Source: JAQVQN01 sp964557205 (GTDB taxonomy: Bacteria > Verrucomicrobiota > Kiritimatiellia > RFP12 > UBA1067). From it: 5,630 nt of DNA. This document shows, piece after piece, positions 1 to 5,630 of the stretch (position 1 is its first letter; each line of letters begins with the position of its first letter). Made by a program: the position numbers and the translations under genes. The stretch is from NCBI GenBank assembly GCA_964557205.1, contig CAZKZI010000170.1, positions 1 through 5,630 on the forward strand, written 5' to 3'. The notes beneath the pieces are model-generated. The model was not told the DNA's origin and made no database searches. It was given only the letters and a program-made list of their open reading frames with translations.

Positions 1-559
1 CCGCCAGCGCGGAGGCCCCGCCCCCGAAGCGCAGCTTCCCGCGGGCGCGCAGGCTTTCGAGGCGCTTGATGAACCGGGCCTTGAAGCACGCGGCGAGCAC
101 GTCCTTGCCGAAGAGGTAACGGCTGTGCGAAGATCGCCAGACACCCTCTTTTGCGTTCCAGGCGCCGCCGGCCACCAGGCAGTGCAGGTGGTAATGGGCC
201 GTCAGCCGCTGCGTCCAGGTGTGCAGGACGGCGACGAAGCCGAGTTGCCCGTGCAGCTTCCATTGCGGATCAACGGCAAAGCGCTGCAGCACCCAGTTGA
301 CAGCGCCGAACAACTCGCCGAGCAGCAGCGCGCGGTTGGCGGCGATCAGCGGGTTCAGGGCATGCGGCAGCGTGAACACCACGTGGAAGTACGGCGCGGG
401 CAGCACTTCCATGCGGCGCTGCTCCAGCCAGCGCTGCTTGCGCAGGGTCTGGCAGGTGGGGCAGTGCCGGTCGCGGCAGGAGTTGTACACTGGCACCTCG
501 GCGCCGCACGTATCGCAGCGATGCACGTGACCGCCCAGCGCGGACGTGCGGCACTCCAT
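1..559 (-). CDS. IS91-family transposase, partial (N-terminal part)
   Basis: The reading frame runs off the left edge; 186 complete codons are visible from the first ATG at 559. Seen: a cysteine/histidine zinc-binding module near the N-terminus (CRTSALGGHV, then C15-x2-C18, C28, and RHCPTC with C33 and C36). A transposase core follows with the motif HYHLHCLVAGG (His122, His124, His126), which matches the HUH metal-binding motif. Known: this arrangement is diagnostic of IS91-type Y2/HUH transposases, which move by rolling-circle replication through a single-stranded intermediate and nick DNA with tyrosines nearer the C-terminus. Those tyrosines lie beyond the window. The frame is open only back to a TAG at 608-610, and no good ribosome binding site precedes the ATG. 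Relatives usually have some tens of residues before the CRTSALGG segment, so the 5' end may be truncated or divergent. The coding stretch is clearly more GC-rich than the transporter operon. Confidence 0.88.
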   Translation of the reverse strand, partial: MECRTSALGGHVHRCDTCGAEVPVYNSCRDRHCPTCQTLRKQRWLEQRRMEVLPAPYFHVVFTLPHALNPLIAANRALLLGELFGAVNWVLQRFAVDPQWKLHGQLGFVAVLHTWTQRLTAHYHLHCLVAGGAWNAKEGVWRSSHSRYLFGKDVLAACFKARFIKRLESLRARGKLRFGGGASALA

Positions 560-606
560 AATGTGCCGCGCGCTGCCGATGTAAGGTGCCGATAGACTAC
601 ATAAAG

Positions 607-619
607 CCTACTTCGTAGG
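607..619. repeat. Short hairpin upstream of the IS91 transposase
   Basis: CCTAC (607-611) and GTAGG (615-619) form a perfect 5-bp stem around a TTC loop. On the minus strand the stem contains the TAG (608-610) that closes the transposase frame upstream. Hairpins are known near both ends of IS91-type elements, so this could belong to the element's terminus, but a stem this short can arise by chance. Confidence 0.3.
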
Positions 620-787
620 ATTGTCATGAACCTTGAACCGTTTTGTTTCGAGGTAGTCAACGACAATTAGAATTCCCTACTTTTATGTGTTTTTATTGGG
701 TGTGTTTTTCAGCCATCAGGCTGCCTGACATTGGGTTAATGGGCGGGGAGAAAACGAACAGATGCATGATTCAGCGGCAGGCAATCA

Positions 788-822
788 GTAAAAGGTAAAT
801 GGTAAGAGGTGAACGGTAAACT
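788..822. repeat. Degenerate heptanucleotide tandem array, five units
   Basis: Five consecutive 7-bp units in perfect register, with consensus GTAAANG. Every unit starts with GT and has A at position 4. The units differ from one another at positions 3, 5, 6 and 7 (for example GTAAAAG, GTAAATG, GTGAACG). This resembles short tandemly repeated repetitive (STRR) heptamers, known best from filamentous cyanobacteria and seen between genes of other bacteria. A related array in the opposite orientation begins 34 bp to the right. Confidence 0.65.
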
Positions 823-856
823 AGAAGCCAATACCCAGCCGCGCACCGCTCTTCCC

Positions 857-906
857 GCCTAACTCCTGACTCCTAACTTCCCTCTCTTCACTCTTTCACT
901 CTTCAC
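857..906. repeat. Degenerate heptanucleotide tandem array, seven units, opposite orientation
   Basis: Read on the minus strand, this is a run of seven units, six of 7 bp and one of 8 bp with an extra A. They fall into two sub-types: GTGAAGA-like at 885-906 and GTTAGGA-like at 857-877, with a divergent GAGGGAA between them. The general form GTNARNN also fits the array at 788-822, so the two arrays are inverted copies of one heptamer family flanking a 34-bp spacer. The plus strand here is strongly pyrimidine-rich. No function can be assigned from sequence. Confidence 0.65.
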
Positions 907-913
907 TATCATT

Positions 914-945
914 GCTGCGCGCCACTTGTCGGTTTGAGGCGCAGC
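914..945 (-). terminator. Possible hairpin after the aldo/keto reductase (weak terminator candidate)
   Basis: GCTGCGC (914-920) and GCGCAGC (939-945) can pair as a 7-bp GC-rich stem with an 18-nt loop, 4 nt past the reductase stop codon on the minus strand. No T-run follows it in the direction of transcription; the sequence continues AATGATAGTG. It is therefore not a classical intrinsic terminator. It may protect the 3' end of the operon mRNA, or it may be incidental. Confidence 0.25.
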
Positions 946-949
946 TTCG

Positions 950-1849
950 CTAAACCTTGGCGATTCTCATAGCGATATCGTCGATCTGCCCGGAATTCAT
1001 AAACGCGATGTCAAGCATATCCACACATCCGCTTTTCAGGGCGAACGCCAAAGATTCGTTGACCTTGTCGCTATCTTGCGCAAAAGTGCCTTCACCCAAA
1101 ATTTTAATGCCTATCACCCCTTTGCCCTGCTTGTGCAATTCCGCGATGACACGCATGTTCTCTTCAACCGGTCCGTTCATCTTGGCACCGAAAGGATTAA
1201 TACGCACATGCGCCACATCAAGCCAAGAAACGCCAGAGCTGGCCTGCAAGGCCGCCAGACCGTGTATAGATACCCCATGCGCCCTGATCTTACCGGCCTG
1301 CTTACAGGTGTCCAGCGCAGCCATCATTTCCGCCATTTCAGTGGCCCAAGCCCCGCTGTCAAGACAGTGCAGTTGCACAATGTCGATATGATCAGTTGTC
1401 AGTTCCTTCAGATAACGCTCCACCTGACTCGTCACGTTTGTCTTGTCCTCCTCCGGCACACCACCCTTACGCCACCATATTTTCGAGATCAAGGTGTAGC
1501 TGTCACGGGGAAAAGGCTTTAAGGCTTCAGAAAGGTGACCATGCGTTCCGTAGAGATCGGCCGAATCGAAACACCGTATGCCGCGCTCGTATCCGGCGCG
1601 CAGCAACGCCACAAGATTCGCACGCCCCAGTCTGGTCTGCTCCGAGACACGGTTGAAAGCCTTGTATCCTGTGCCGAAACACAATCTTGACGTCGCAATA
1701 CCGGTGCCGCCCAACCTGACCCGGTCGTAAGCGCCAAAAACCGGTCGCTTATTCCTTGCGGGAATGTCTCTGTCATCTGCCGCCGCCGGAAAAGCAGAAA
1801 CCAGCCCGGCAGTCATTTTTAAAAAACCCCTGCGCTTGATCGTATTCAT
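950..1849 (-). CDS. Aldo/keto reductase with Tat signal peptide
   Basis: A 299-residue NAD(P)H-dependent oxidoreductase of the aldo/keto reductase superfamily (TIM barrel), which interconverts carbonyls and alcohols. Seen: the catalytic tetrad as Asp95 and Tyr100 (FDSADLYG), Lys123 (LISKIW) and His161 (VQLHC). Barrel-strand motifs GVSIHG (192-197) and GIKILGEG (247-254) follow, and a short C-terminus ends in QIDDIAMRI. The N-terminus has KRRGFLK (5-11), a twin-arginine motif, then a short hydrophobic stretch and AAA at 22-24 as a likely signal peptidase site. The enzyme is therefore probably folded in the cytoplasm and exported with its cofactor. The ATG at 1849 is fixed by an AAGGGAGG ribosome binding site 5 nt upstream. 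The gene lies 33 nt after the ABC ATPase with no terminator between them, so it is probably the last gene of that operon. Family assignment is firm; the substrate is unknown. Confidence 0.88.
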   Translation of the reverse strand: MNTIKRRGFLKMTAGLVSAFPAAADDRDIPARNKRPVFGAYDRVRLGGTGIATSRLCFGTGYKAFNRVSEQTRLGRANLVALLRAGYERGIRCFDSADLYGTHGHLSEALKPFPRDSYTLISKIWWRKGGVPEEDKTNVTSQVERYLKELTTDHIDIVQLHCLDSGAWATEMAEMMAALDTCKQAGKIRAHGVSIHGLAALQASSGVSWLDVAHVRINPFGAKMNGPVEENMRVIAELHKQGKGVIGIKILGEGTFAQDSDKVNESLAFALKSGCVDMLDIAFMNSGQIDDIAMRIAKV

Positions 1850-1854
1850 ACTCG

Positions 1855-1862
1855 CCTCCCTT
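1855..1862 (-). promoter_or_regulatory. Strong ribosome binding site of the aldo/keto reductase
   Basis: AAGGGAGG on the minus strand, 5 nt before the ATG at 1849, is a near-ideal Shine-Dalgarno sequence. The upstream operon genes rely on overlapping starts and lack one this strong. It supports the start choice and suggests the reductase is translated independently of the transporter genes. Confidence 0.7.
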
Positions 1863-1882
1863 GAAAACCGTTTTAAACAACA

Positions 1883-2845
1883 TCAGGTATATGGACAACG
1901 CACCAGCCTTTGCCCAACCTCAATCAGCGCGGGCGGCAAGCGTGAGCATTCCTCCCGCGCCACAGGGCAACGGTCGTGGAACCGGCATCCGGGCGGAAAA
2001 TTACCCATGGACGGAACCTGGCCGGGAATGGCCTTGAGTCGCTGTCCGCGCGTGGCTATCGATGGCATGGCATTCAGCAAAGCCACCGAATATGGATGCA
2101 GTGGTCTCTTGAAGAAGACACCGGCTTCGGCCTGCTCGACGATCTGCCCGGCATACATCACAGCGACATGCGTGGCCATCTGCGACACGACGCCCATATC
2201 ATGGGTGATCAGCAAAAGTCCGGCGCGTTCATGCAGAAGTTTACGCATGACAGACAGAATCTGTGCCTGTATCGTGACATCCAAAGCTGTCGTCGGTTCG
2301 TCCGCGATGATCAGGTCCGGCTCCAAAATCAGAGCCATGGCGATCATCACGCGCTGCTGCATGCCGCCGGAAAGCTCGTGCGGGTAGGCATCCACTCTTG
2401 AGGACGGATCCGGTATGCCTACGCGGTCCAGCCATTCGACGGCAAATGCCCGGGCAGCACCGCGCGACACTTCCCTGTGCAGCCTTATGACCTCCGCGAG
2501 CTGGCTCCCGATACGGTGCAGCGGCGAGAGCGATGTCATAGGATCCTGAAAGATCACGCCTATGCGCGCGCCGCGCAACCGGCGCAGATCGCCGACCGGC
2601 ATGCAGAGCAGTTCCTTTCCGTCAAAACGTATGCTGCCGCGCGTGATGCGCGCAGGCGGCATCGGCAAAAGTCGCGGCACGCTCATGGCGGTAGCCGATT
2701 TTCCGCAGCCGGACTCGCCGACAAGCCCCAGCACCTGACCGCGTTCAAGGCTCAAAGAAACCCCTTCCACAGCCCGCGTTACAACCCCGTCCGTCTCGAA
2801 CTCCACATGCAAGTCTCTGATTTCAAGCAACATCGGCGTAATCAC
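1883..2845 (-). CDS. Peptide ABC transporter ATPase, OppD/DppD type
   Basis: A 320-residue nucleotide-binding subunit that hydrolyses ATP on the cytoplasmic face to drive import through the two permeases encoded upstream. Seen: Walker A GESGCGKS (43-50), Q-loop Gln100 in FQDP, signature LSGGMQQR (158-165), Walker B LIIADE (178-183), D-loop TALD and H-loop His215. The C-terminus has the oligopeptide-transporter extension with four cysteines (C287, C293, C300, C317); in DppD-type proteins such cysteines can hold an iron-sulfur cluster. The middle (RVGI, YPHELSGG, QRVMIAMAL) also resembles the first half of the double-length ATPase YejF, but only one ATPase domain is present. The GTG at 2845 overlaps the yejE stop by 4 nt (GTGA). 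An ATG at 2833, with GGAG 11 nt upstream, is an equally plausible start. No OppF-type partner follows. Confidence 0.93.
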   Translation of the reverse strand: MITPMLLEIRDLHVEFETDGVVTRAVEGVSLSLERGQVLGLVGESGCGKSATAMSVPRLLPMPPARITRGSIRFDGKELLCMPVGDLRRLRGARIGVIFQDPMTSLSPLHRIGSQLAEVIRLHREVSRGAARAFAVEWLDRVGIPDPSSRVDAYPHELSGGMQQRVMIAMALILEPDLIIADEPTTALDVTIQAQILSVMRKLLHERAGLLLITHDMGVVSQMATHVAVMYAGQIVEQAEAGVFFKRPLHPYSVALLNAMPSIATRGQRLKAIPGQVPSMGNFPPGCRFHDRCPVAREECSRLPPALIEVGQRLVRCPYT

Positions 2846-4455
2846 TCCATTCGACTCTGCTGGCGCGGATCAAAAGCGTCGCGCAAACCCTCTCCGACAA
2901 GCACGGCTAAAAGCATCACAATAAACAGCGCTGCCGATGGAAACAGGATCAGCCACCACGCCCAACGGAACAGCCGCGCCTGCTGCAGCAACTCGCCCCA
3001 GCTCGGCGAGAGCGGCGGCAGGCCGAAACCAAGAAAGTCAAGAGCCGCCAACGAACCGATAGCGCCGATCAGGCTGAAAGGAAAAAGCGTGATCAATGGC
3101 GTCAAGCCGTTAGGCAGGATGTGGAACAATATGATTCGCGGCGCGGATAATCCCTGACAACGCGCCGCCTCTACAAAAGAACGTGATCGCAAACGCAAGA
3201 ATTCCGCCCGCATGTAATAGGAGACTCCGATCCAATTAAAAAGGCTGTAGCATATCAAAAGCAGCATAAAACTGCGTCCCAAAGCGGCACCAATAAAAAT
3301 CATCACGTACAGGAATGGCAAAGCGCTCCAAATCTCAGTCAGTCTTTGCCCGGCCATGTCAACCCAACCTCCGAAATAGCCTTGCAGTGAGCCGATCAAT
3401 AGACCGAAAACCATCGCCCACACAGCCAGGATCAAGCCGAACGCTATGGCGGTACGCATGCCGTATAGGACACGGGCGAATACATCACGTCCGGCAGAGT
3501 CTATGCCCATCCAATGCCCTCTGACAGGAGGGAAAGGCCAGGCTATCTCGTGCAGAGCGCAGGATATCTCAGCGCTGCGGCCCTTCCATTCGATAACTTT
3601 TTGCGGGGCCGTGCCGGCAAAGGCATCCTTTGCCAGCTGCTGTACCTCGTTCCTGGCCTCAACAGGGATTTTATCCCACATTTTACGCGATTCAGGATAG
3701 ACAGCTCCGGCTGAGTTCTGGCGGAAACGAAGCTGGAAAGGCAAATCCGGCGGATCAGGCTGACGGAACGTCAAGCGTACGGAAACAGGCGGATTCGGAC
3801 GCGCCGCGACAGACGGCAATGTTATCCGCGCCTGCAGCCCTGCCTGCGACACATGGTAGATCACAAATTCACGGGGCGAGTCTTCGTTGCCTGCGAAACG
3901 CTTCCCCAAAGTGGCCTTAAGCTCTTGAGGCACAACCCAATGTTCTTCCAGCCGCTGACCTTCAACCGCCTGCACCCCCGGGAAAAAAGCCTCGCAATTC
4001 ACTGGCATCACCGCATCGAGATCTGGCAACAGGTTCAGCCGACCGACATGATATTCGGGGACCACCGACATCCGTACCGTGCGATAAGCTCGCAGACTGG
4101 CAGCATCTACCACATCGCCGGGACCGAACGGCACCGGAGACCAGATCACACGGGTACTTTTGTCAGCCTTGTATTCTTCAGAGGCTAACAGCGCCTTGAA
4201 ATTGACGCGGCCGGCTTCGCCCCCTTTTCCGAAAAGTTCGGTTTGCGTCAGCTTCTGCACAAAGGGAAAATGGGTCTTGCCGTTGACGCGCAGATATATC
4301 GGCCTTGAATTACAGATCAGCTCCGAGCACAAGCTGACTACAAACAACGCCGCCAGTGACGCCAATGCCCAGCGCGCACGGCGGATACGCAGAAAGTTCT
4401 GCAAACGTTTCCGCGTCAAAGGCGACAATTTGTATTTCCAATGAATGCTCATCAT
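2842..4455 (-). CDS. yejE: Peptide ABC transporter permease YejE, long form with periplasmic insert
   Basis: A 537-residue inner-membrane permease, well over the roughly 340 residues of Escherichia coli YejE. Seen: a basic N-terminus, a first membrane segment at about 29-48, and a YejE-like start of the periplasmic region (NSRPIYLRVNGKTHFPFV). An extra stretch of roughly 190 residues lies between VIWSPVPFG (103-111) and the conserved GHWMGIDSAGRDVFARVLYG (313-332). After that come five or so membrane helices and the BPD_transp_1 EAA loop (EAARCQG ... HILPNG, 429-450) that contacts the ATPase. The C-terminus GEGLRDAFDP matches YejE. The ATG at 4455 overlaps the yejB stop as ATGA, with a second ATG directly after it. 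The gene pairs with yejB to form the transmembrane channel for peptide import. The role of the insert is unknown; docking of a binding protein or contact with the cell wall is possible. Confidence 0.92.
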   Translation of the reverse strand: MMSIHWKYKLSPLTRKRLQNFLRIRRARWALASLAALFVVSLCSELICNSRPIYLRVNGKTHFPFVQKLTQTELFGKGGEAGRVNFKALLASEEYKADKSTRVIWSPVPFGPGDVVDAASLRAYRTVRMSVVPEYHVGRLNLLPDLDAVMPVNCEAFFPGVQAVEGQRLEEHWVVPQELKATLGKRFAGNEDSPREFVIYHVSQAGLQARITLPSVAARPNPPVSVRLTFRQPDPPDLPFQLRFRQNSAGAVYPESRKMWDKIPVEARNEVQQLAKDAFAGTAPQKVIEWKGRSAEISCALHEIAWPFPPVRGHWMGIDSAGRDVFARVLYGMRTAIAFGLILAVWAMVFGLLIGSLQGYFGGWVDMAGQRLTEIWSALPFLYVMIFIGAALGRSFMLLLICYSLFNWIGVSYYMRAEFLRLRSRSFVEAARCQGLSAPRIILFHILPNGLTPLITLFPFSLIGAIGSLAALDFLGFGLPPLSPSWGELLQQARLFRWAWWLILFPSAALFIVMLLAVLVGEGLRDAFDPRQQSRME

Positions 4456-5489
4456 TTACCGAAATGTATCCGTGGGTCTATCAGCATGTAGCAGAAATCA
4501 GAAAGCAGGTTGCCTGCCAGTTGCATCACTGACGTCAGTGCCAACAGCGCCATGAAAACCGCGTAATCGCGCCCTATCAGCGCATCCCAGCTCAGACGGC
4601 CCATGCCTGGTATCTCGAAAATACTCTCGATGATTATCGATCCGGCAAACAGAATGCTTAAGATCGATCCGAAACCCGTGGCTACCGGAATCAGAGCATT
4701 GCGAAAAGCGTGCCCCCAGATGGCGTGCCTACGCGTGGCGCCCTTAGCCAAGACAGTGCGGACATAATCGCTGGCGATCTGATCCAACAGCGAGTTTTTC
4801 ATGATCAGTGTCAGAATGGCGAAATTGCCGGCAACGTAGCAGGTTACCGGCAACGCCATATGCCAGGCGCGGTCGGCTATCCGTTCCCAGAATGAAGGGG
4901 CAAAAGCGAAATCGGACTCAAACCCGCCCAAAGGGAAGATATCGCCAAACCCCTCCACCGTGCCGCAGAACAACATTTTTAAGACCATTCCGAGTGCAAA
5001 GGCAGGTATAGCGTAACCGACAAACACAACCAGGCTGGAAACAGCGTCAAAGGTCTGCCGGTGACGCAGGGCTTTGGCGATCCCCAGCGGGATGCAAATC
5101 AGATAACTGAGCACAAAACTGGTTATGCCGAACCACAGAGAGACCGGTATACGCGACGAGATCAACTGCCAGGCCGTACGGTTGGGATAGTCATAAGAGC
5201 TTATGAGCATACCCATACGTTTGTGTACCAGCCAGTCCCAATATTGCGCATAGACCGGCCGGTCGAACCCGAACTGCTTGCTCAGCGCTTCCCGGTACTC
5301 TTTTGTAACCTGCGATACGCCGCTTTCACCGTGGCTCTCAGACCCACCGATATTGCGCATCTTCATTAACTGGATTTCGACGGGGCCGCCGGGCAAGAGA
5401 CGCGTGAGTGTGAAACAAACCACCGTAATTCCCAAAAAGGTGGGCACCACTAGCAGAACGCGCCTTATTAGGTATGCGAGTCGATCCAT
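4452..5489 (-). CDS. yejB: Peptide ABC transporter permease YejB
   Basis: A 345-residue inner-membrane permease of the oligopeptide/dipeptide/nickel class. Seen: an N-terminal membrane helix beginning AYLIRRVLLVVPTFLG, the family motif LLPGGPVE (31-38), and a periplasmic segment up to about residue 115. Several membrane helices follow, with a YejB-typical loop (GDIFPLGGF, 182-190, and WHMALP, 209-214), then the EAA loop DYVRTVLAKG ... NALIPV (241-269). The C-terminus is LIDPRIHFGK. Length matches E. coli YejB (about 364). The frame stays open to a TTG at 5537, but the ATG at 5489 gives the N-terminus expected for the family and places the leader hairpin outside the gene, so I chose it. No clear Shine-Dalgarno precedes this ATG. 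It is the first visible gene of the transporter operon. In the known YejABEF system the substrates are oligopeptides and peptide antibiotics such as microcin C; the substrate here is inferred only. Confidence 0.93.
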   Translation of the reverse strand: MDRLAYLIRRVLLVVPTFLGITVVCFTLTRLLPGGPVEIQLMKMRNIGGSESHGESGVSQVTKEYREALSKQFGFDRPVYAQYWDWLVHKRMGMLISSYDYPNRTAWQLISSRIPVSLWFGITSFVLSYLICIPLGIAKALRHRQTFDAVSSLVVFVGYAIPAFALGMVLKMLFCGTVEGFGDIFPLGGFESDFAFAPSFWERIADRAWHMALPVTCYVAGNFAILTLIMKNSLLDQIASDYVRTVLAKGATRRHAIWGHAFRNALIPVATGFGSILSILFAGSIIIESIFEIPGMGRLSWDALIGRDYAVFMALLALTSVMQLAGNLLSDFCYMLIDPRIHFGK

Positions 5490-5516
5490 AACAGGTGTGC
5501 AGTTTAATATAAAACC

Positions 5517-5535
5517 GGCGGACGGACAATCCGCC
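5517..5535 (-). terminator. Leader hairpin with T-rich tail upstream of yejB (terminator or attenuator candidate)
   Basis: On the minus strand GGCGGA (5535-5530) pairs with TCCGCC (5522-5517) across a 7-nt loop, followed by GGTTTTATATT. This is the form of an intrinsic terminator, though the stem is short and the T-run is only four. It lies 27 nt before the yejB ATG. It could end an upstream gene lying past the window, partially reduce read-through into yejB, or act on the plus strand, where AATTTTAATT follows the stem. Confidence 0.4.
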
Positions 5536-5543
5536 AATTTTAA

Positions 5544-5570
5544 TTATGACTACAACGCAGTTTGTCATAA
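5544..5570. promoter_or_regulatory. Inverted repeat upstream of yejB, possible operator
   Basis: TTATGAC (5544-5550) and GTCATAA (5564-5570) form a perfect 7-bp dyad separated by 13 nt, 27 bp in all. This is a size typical of dimeric regulator sites. Read on the minus strand, one arm contains CATAAT (5548-5543), a good match to a -10 box. A poor -35 candidate, TTGTTA (5573-5568), lies 19 nt upstream of it. A repressor bound here would cover the promoter. Which regulator would bind is unknown, and the dyad might instead form an RNA stem. Confidence 0.35.
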
Positions 5571-5630
5571 CAATGTGCACCCATTCCGTAGAAGAGCGGT
5601 TTTTCGGAGTGGCCCGTTCGTCAAATACTC

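Larger units (their letters stand above)
1..640 (-). mobile_element. Partial IS91-like insertion sequence; right boundary uncertain
   Basis: The transposase fragment at 1-559 implies an IS91-family element entering from the left edge. IS91 elements lack terminal inverted repeats and target duplications, so the outer boundary cannot be read off directly. Just upstream of the transposase are a short hairpin (607-619) and two GAACC words 7 nt apart (628-632 and 635-639). IS91 family members insert next to GAAC/CAAG-type tetranucleotides, so an end near 600-640 is possible. Base composition also turns AT-rich at about 595. The boundary given here is an estimate. Confidence 0.4.
560..949. other. 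Intergenic region between the IS91 transposase and the aldo/keto reductase
   Basis: About 390 bp without a convincing gene on either strand. It holds a small hairpin at 607-619 close to the transposase, an AT-rich stretch at about 595-710, a CAGCC/GGCTG hairpin at 710-723 that lacks a following T-run, and two opposed arrays of degenerate heptanucleotides (788-822 and 857-906). A GC-rich dyad (914-945) lies against the 3' end of the reductase gene. A 14-codon plus-strand frame at 626-670 has an AGGA five bases before its ATG, but there is nothing else to support it. No tRNA or other RNA gene was recognised. Confidence 0.6.

Noticed and set aside
125..595. Plus-strand open frame of 156 codons
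   Set aside because: It lies antisense to the transposase, which shows clear zinc-finger and HUH motifs on the other strand. The plus-strand product has no recognisable motifs, and long open antisense frames are common in GC-rich DNA.
626..670. Plus-strand 14-codon frame with a well-spaced AGGA before its ATG
   Set aside because: Possible as a leader peptide by its ribosome binding site, but no gene follows it on the plus strand and a frame this short is expected by chance.
710..727. Hairpin CAGCC/GGCTG as a terminator
   Set aside because: The T-run lies before the stem on the plus strand and would be A residues after it on the minus strand, so it fits an intrinsic terminator in neither direction.
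788..906. CRISPR array
   Set aside because: The units are 7 bp, directly adjacent and degenerate, without spacers of constant length or repeats of 23-40 bp.
1764..2387. Plus-strand open frame of 207 codons
   Set aside because: It spans antisense across the ATPase 3' end, the 33-nt gap and the reductase start. No protein features or ribosome binding site support it.
2477..3157. Plus-strand open frame of 226 codons
   Set aside because: It is antisense to the ATPase and the yejE 3' end, both strongly supported. The predicted product is a basic, low-complexity shadow without motifs.
5338..5580. Minus-strand frame of 80 codons overlapping the start of yejB
   Set aside because: It overlaps the yejB N-terminus out of frame and runs through the leader dyad and hairpin. 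No family resemblance was recognised.
5568..5630. 3' end of an upstream gene on the minus strand (frame ending in TGA at 5565-5567)
   Set aside because: Only about 20 codons are visible and they match no family I recognise, so an upstream binding-protein gene cannot be claimed.

Overview
This 5.6 kb bacterial window has every supported gene on the minus strand, so transcription runs from high to low coordinates. It holds two blocks of different character. The organism is Gram-negative: it has a YejBE-type inner-membrane peptide importer and an exported (Tat-signal) oxidoreductase. The lineage cannot be fixed from the sequence. A proteobacterium or a member of the Verrucomicrobia/Lentisphaerae/Planctomycetes group would both fit, the second suggested by the style of the aldo/keto reductase and the long YejE. 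That is a guess.

Right block (about 5630 down to 950): a compact operon. A leader at 5490-5630 carries a 7-bp inverted repeat and a hairpin followed by a T-rich tract. It is followed by a YejB-type permease (4452-5489), a YejE-type permease with an unusually large extra N-terminal periplasmic region (2842-4455), and an OppD/DppD-type ATPase (1883-2845). The three genes overlap one another by 4 nt (ATGA, then GTGA), which implies translational coupling. After 33 nt and a strong ribosome binding site comes an aldo/keto reductase with a twin-arginine signal peptide (950-1849). The likely system is a peptide (or peptide-like) importer of the YejABEF/Opp class with an accessory exported oxidoreductase. 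No substrate-binding protein and no second ATPase gene are visible, so the transporter set is incomplete within the window.

Middle (560-949): about 390 bp with no convincing gene. It contains two arrays of degenerate tandem heptanucleotides in opposite orientation (788-822 and 857-906) and small hairpins. It is the most unusual non-coding part of the window.

Left block (1-559, perhaps to about 640): the N-terminal half of an IS91-family transposase (zinc-binding domain plus the HUH motif), cut by the window edge. It is visibly more GC-rich than the operon and is bounded upstream by an in-frame stop, so its N-terminus looks short. It marks an accessory, mobile-element-associated junction next to the end of the transporter operon.
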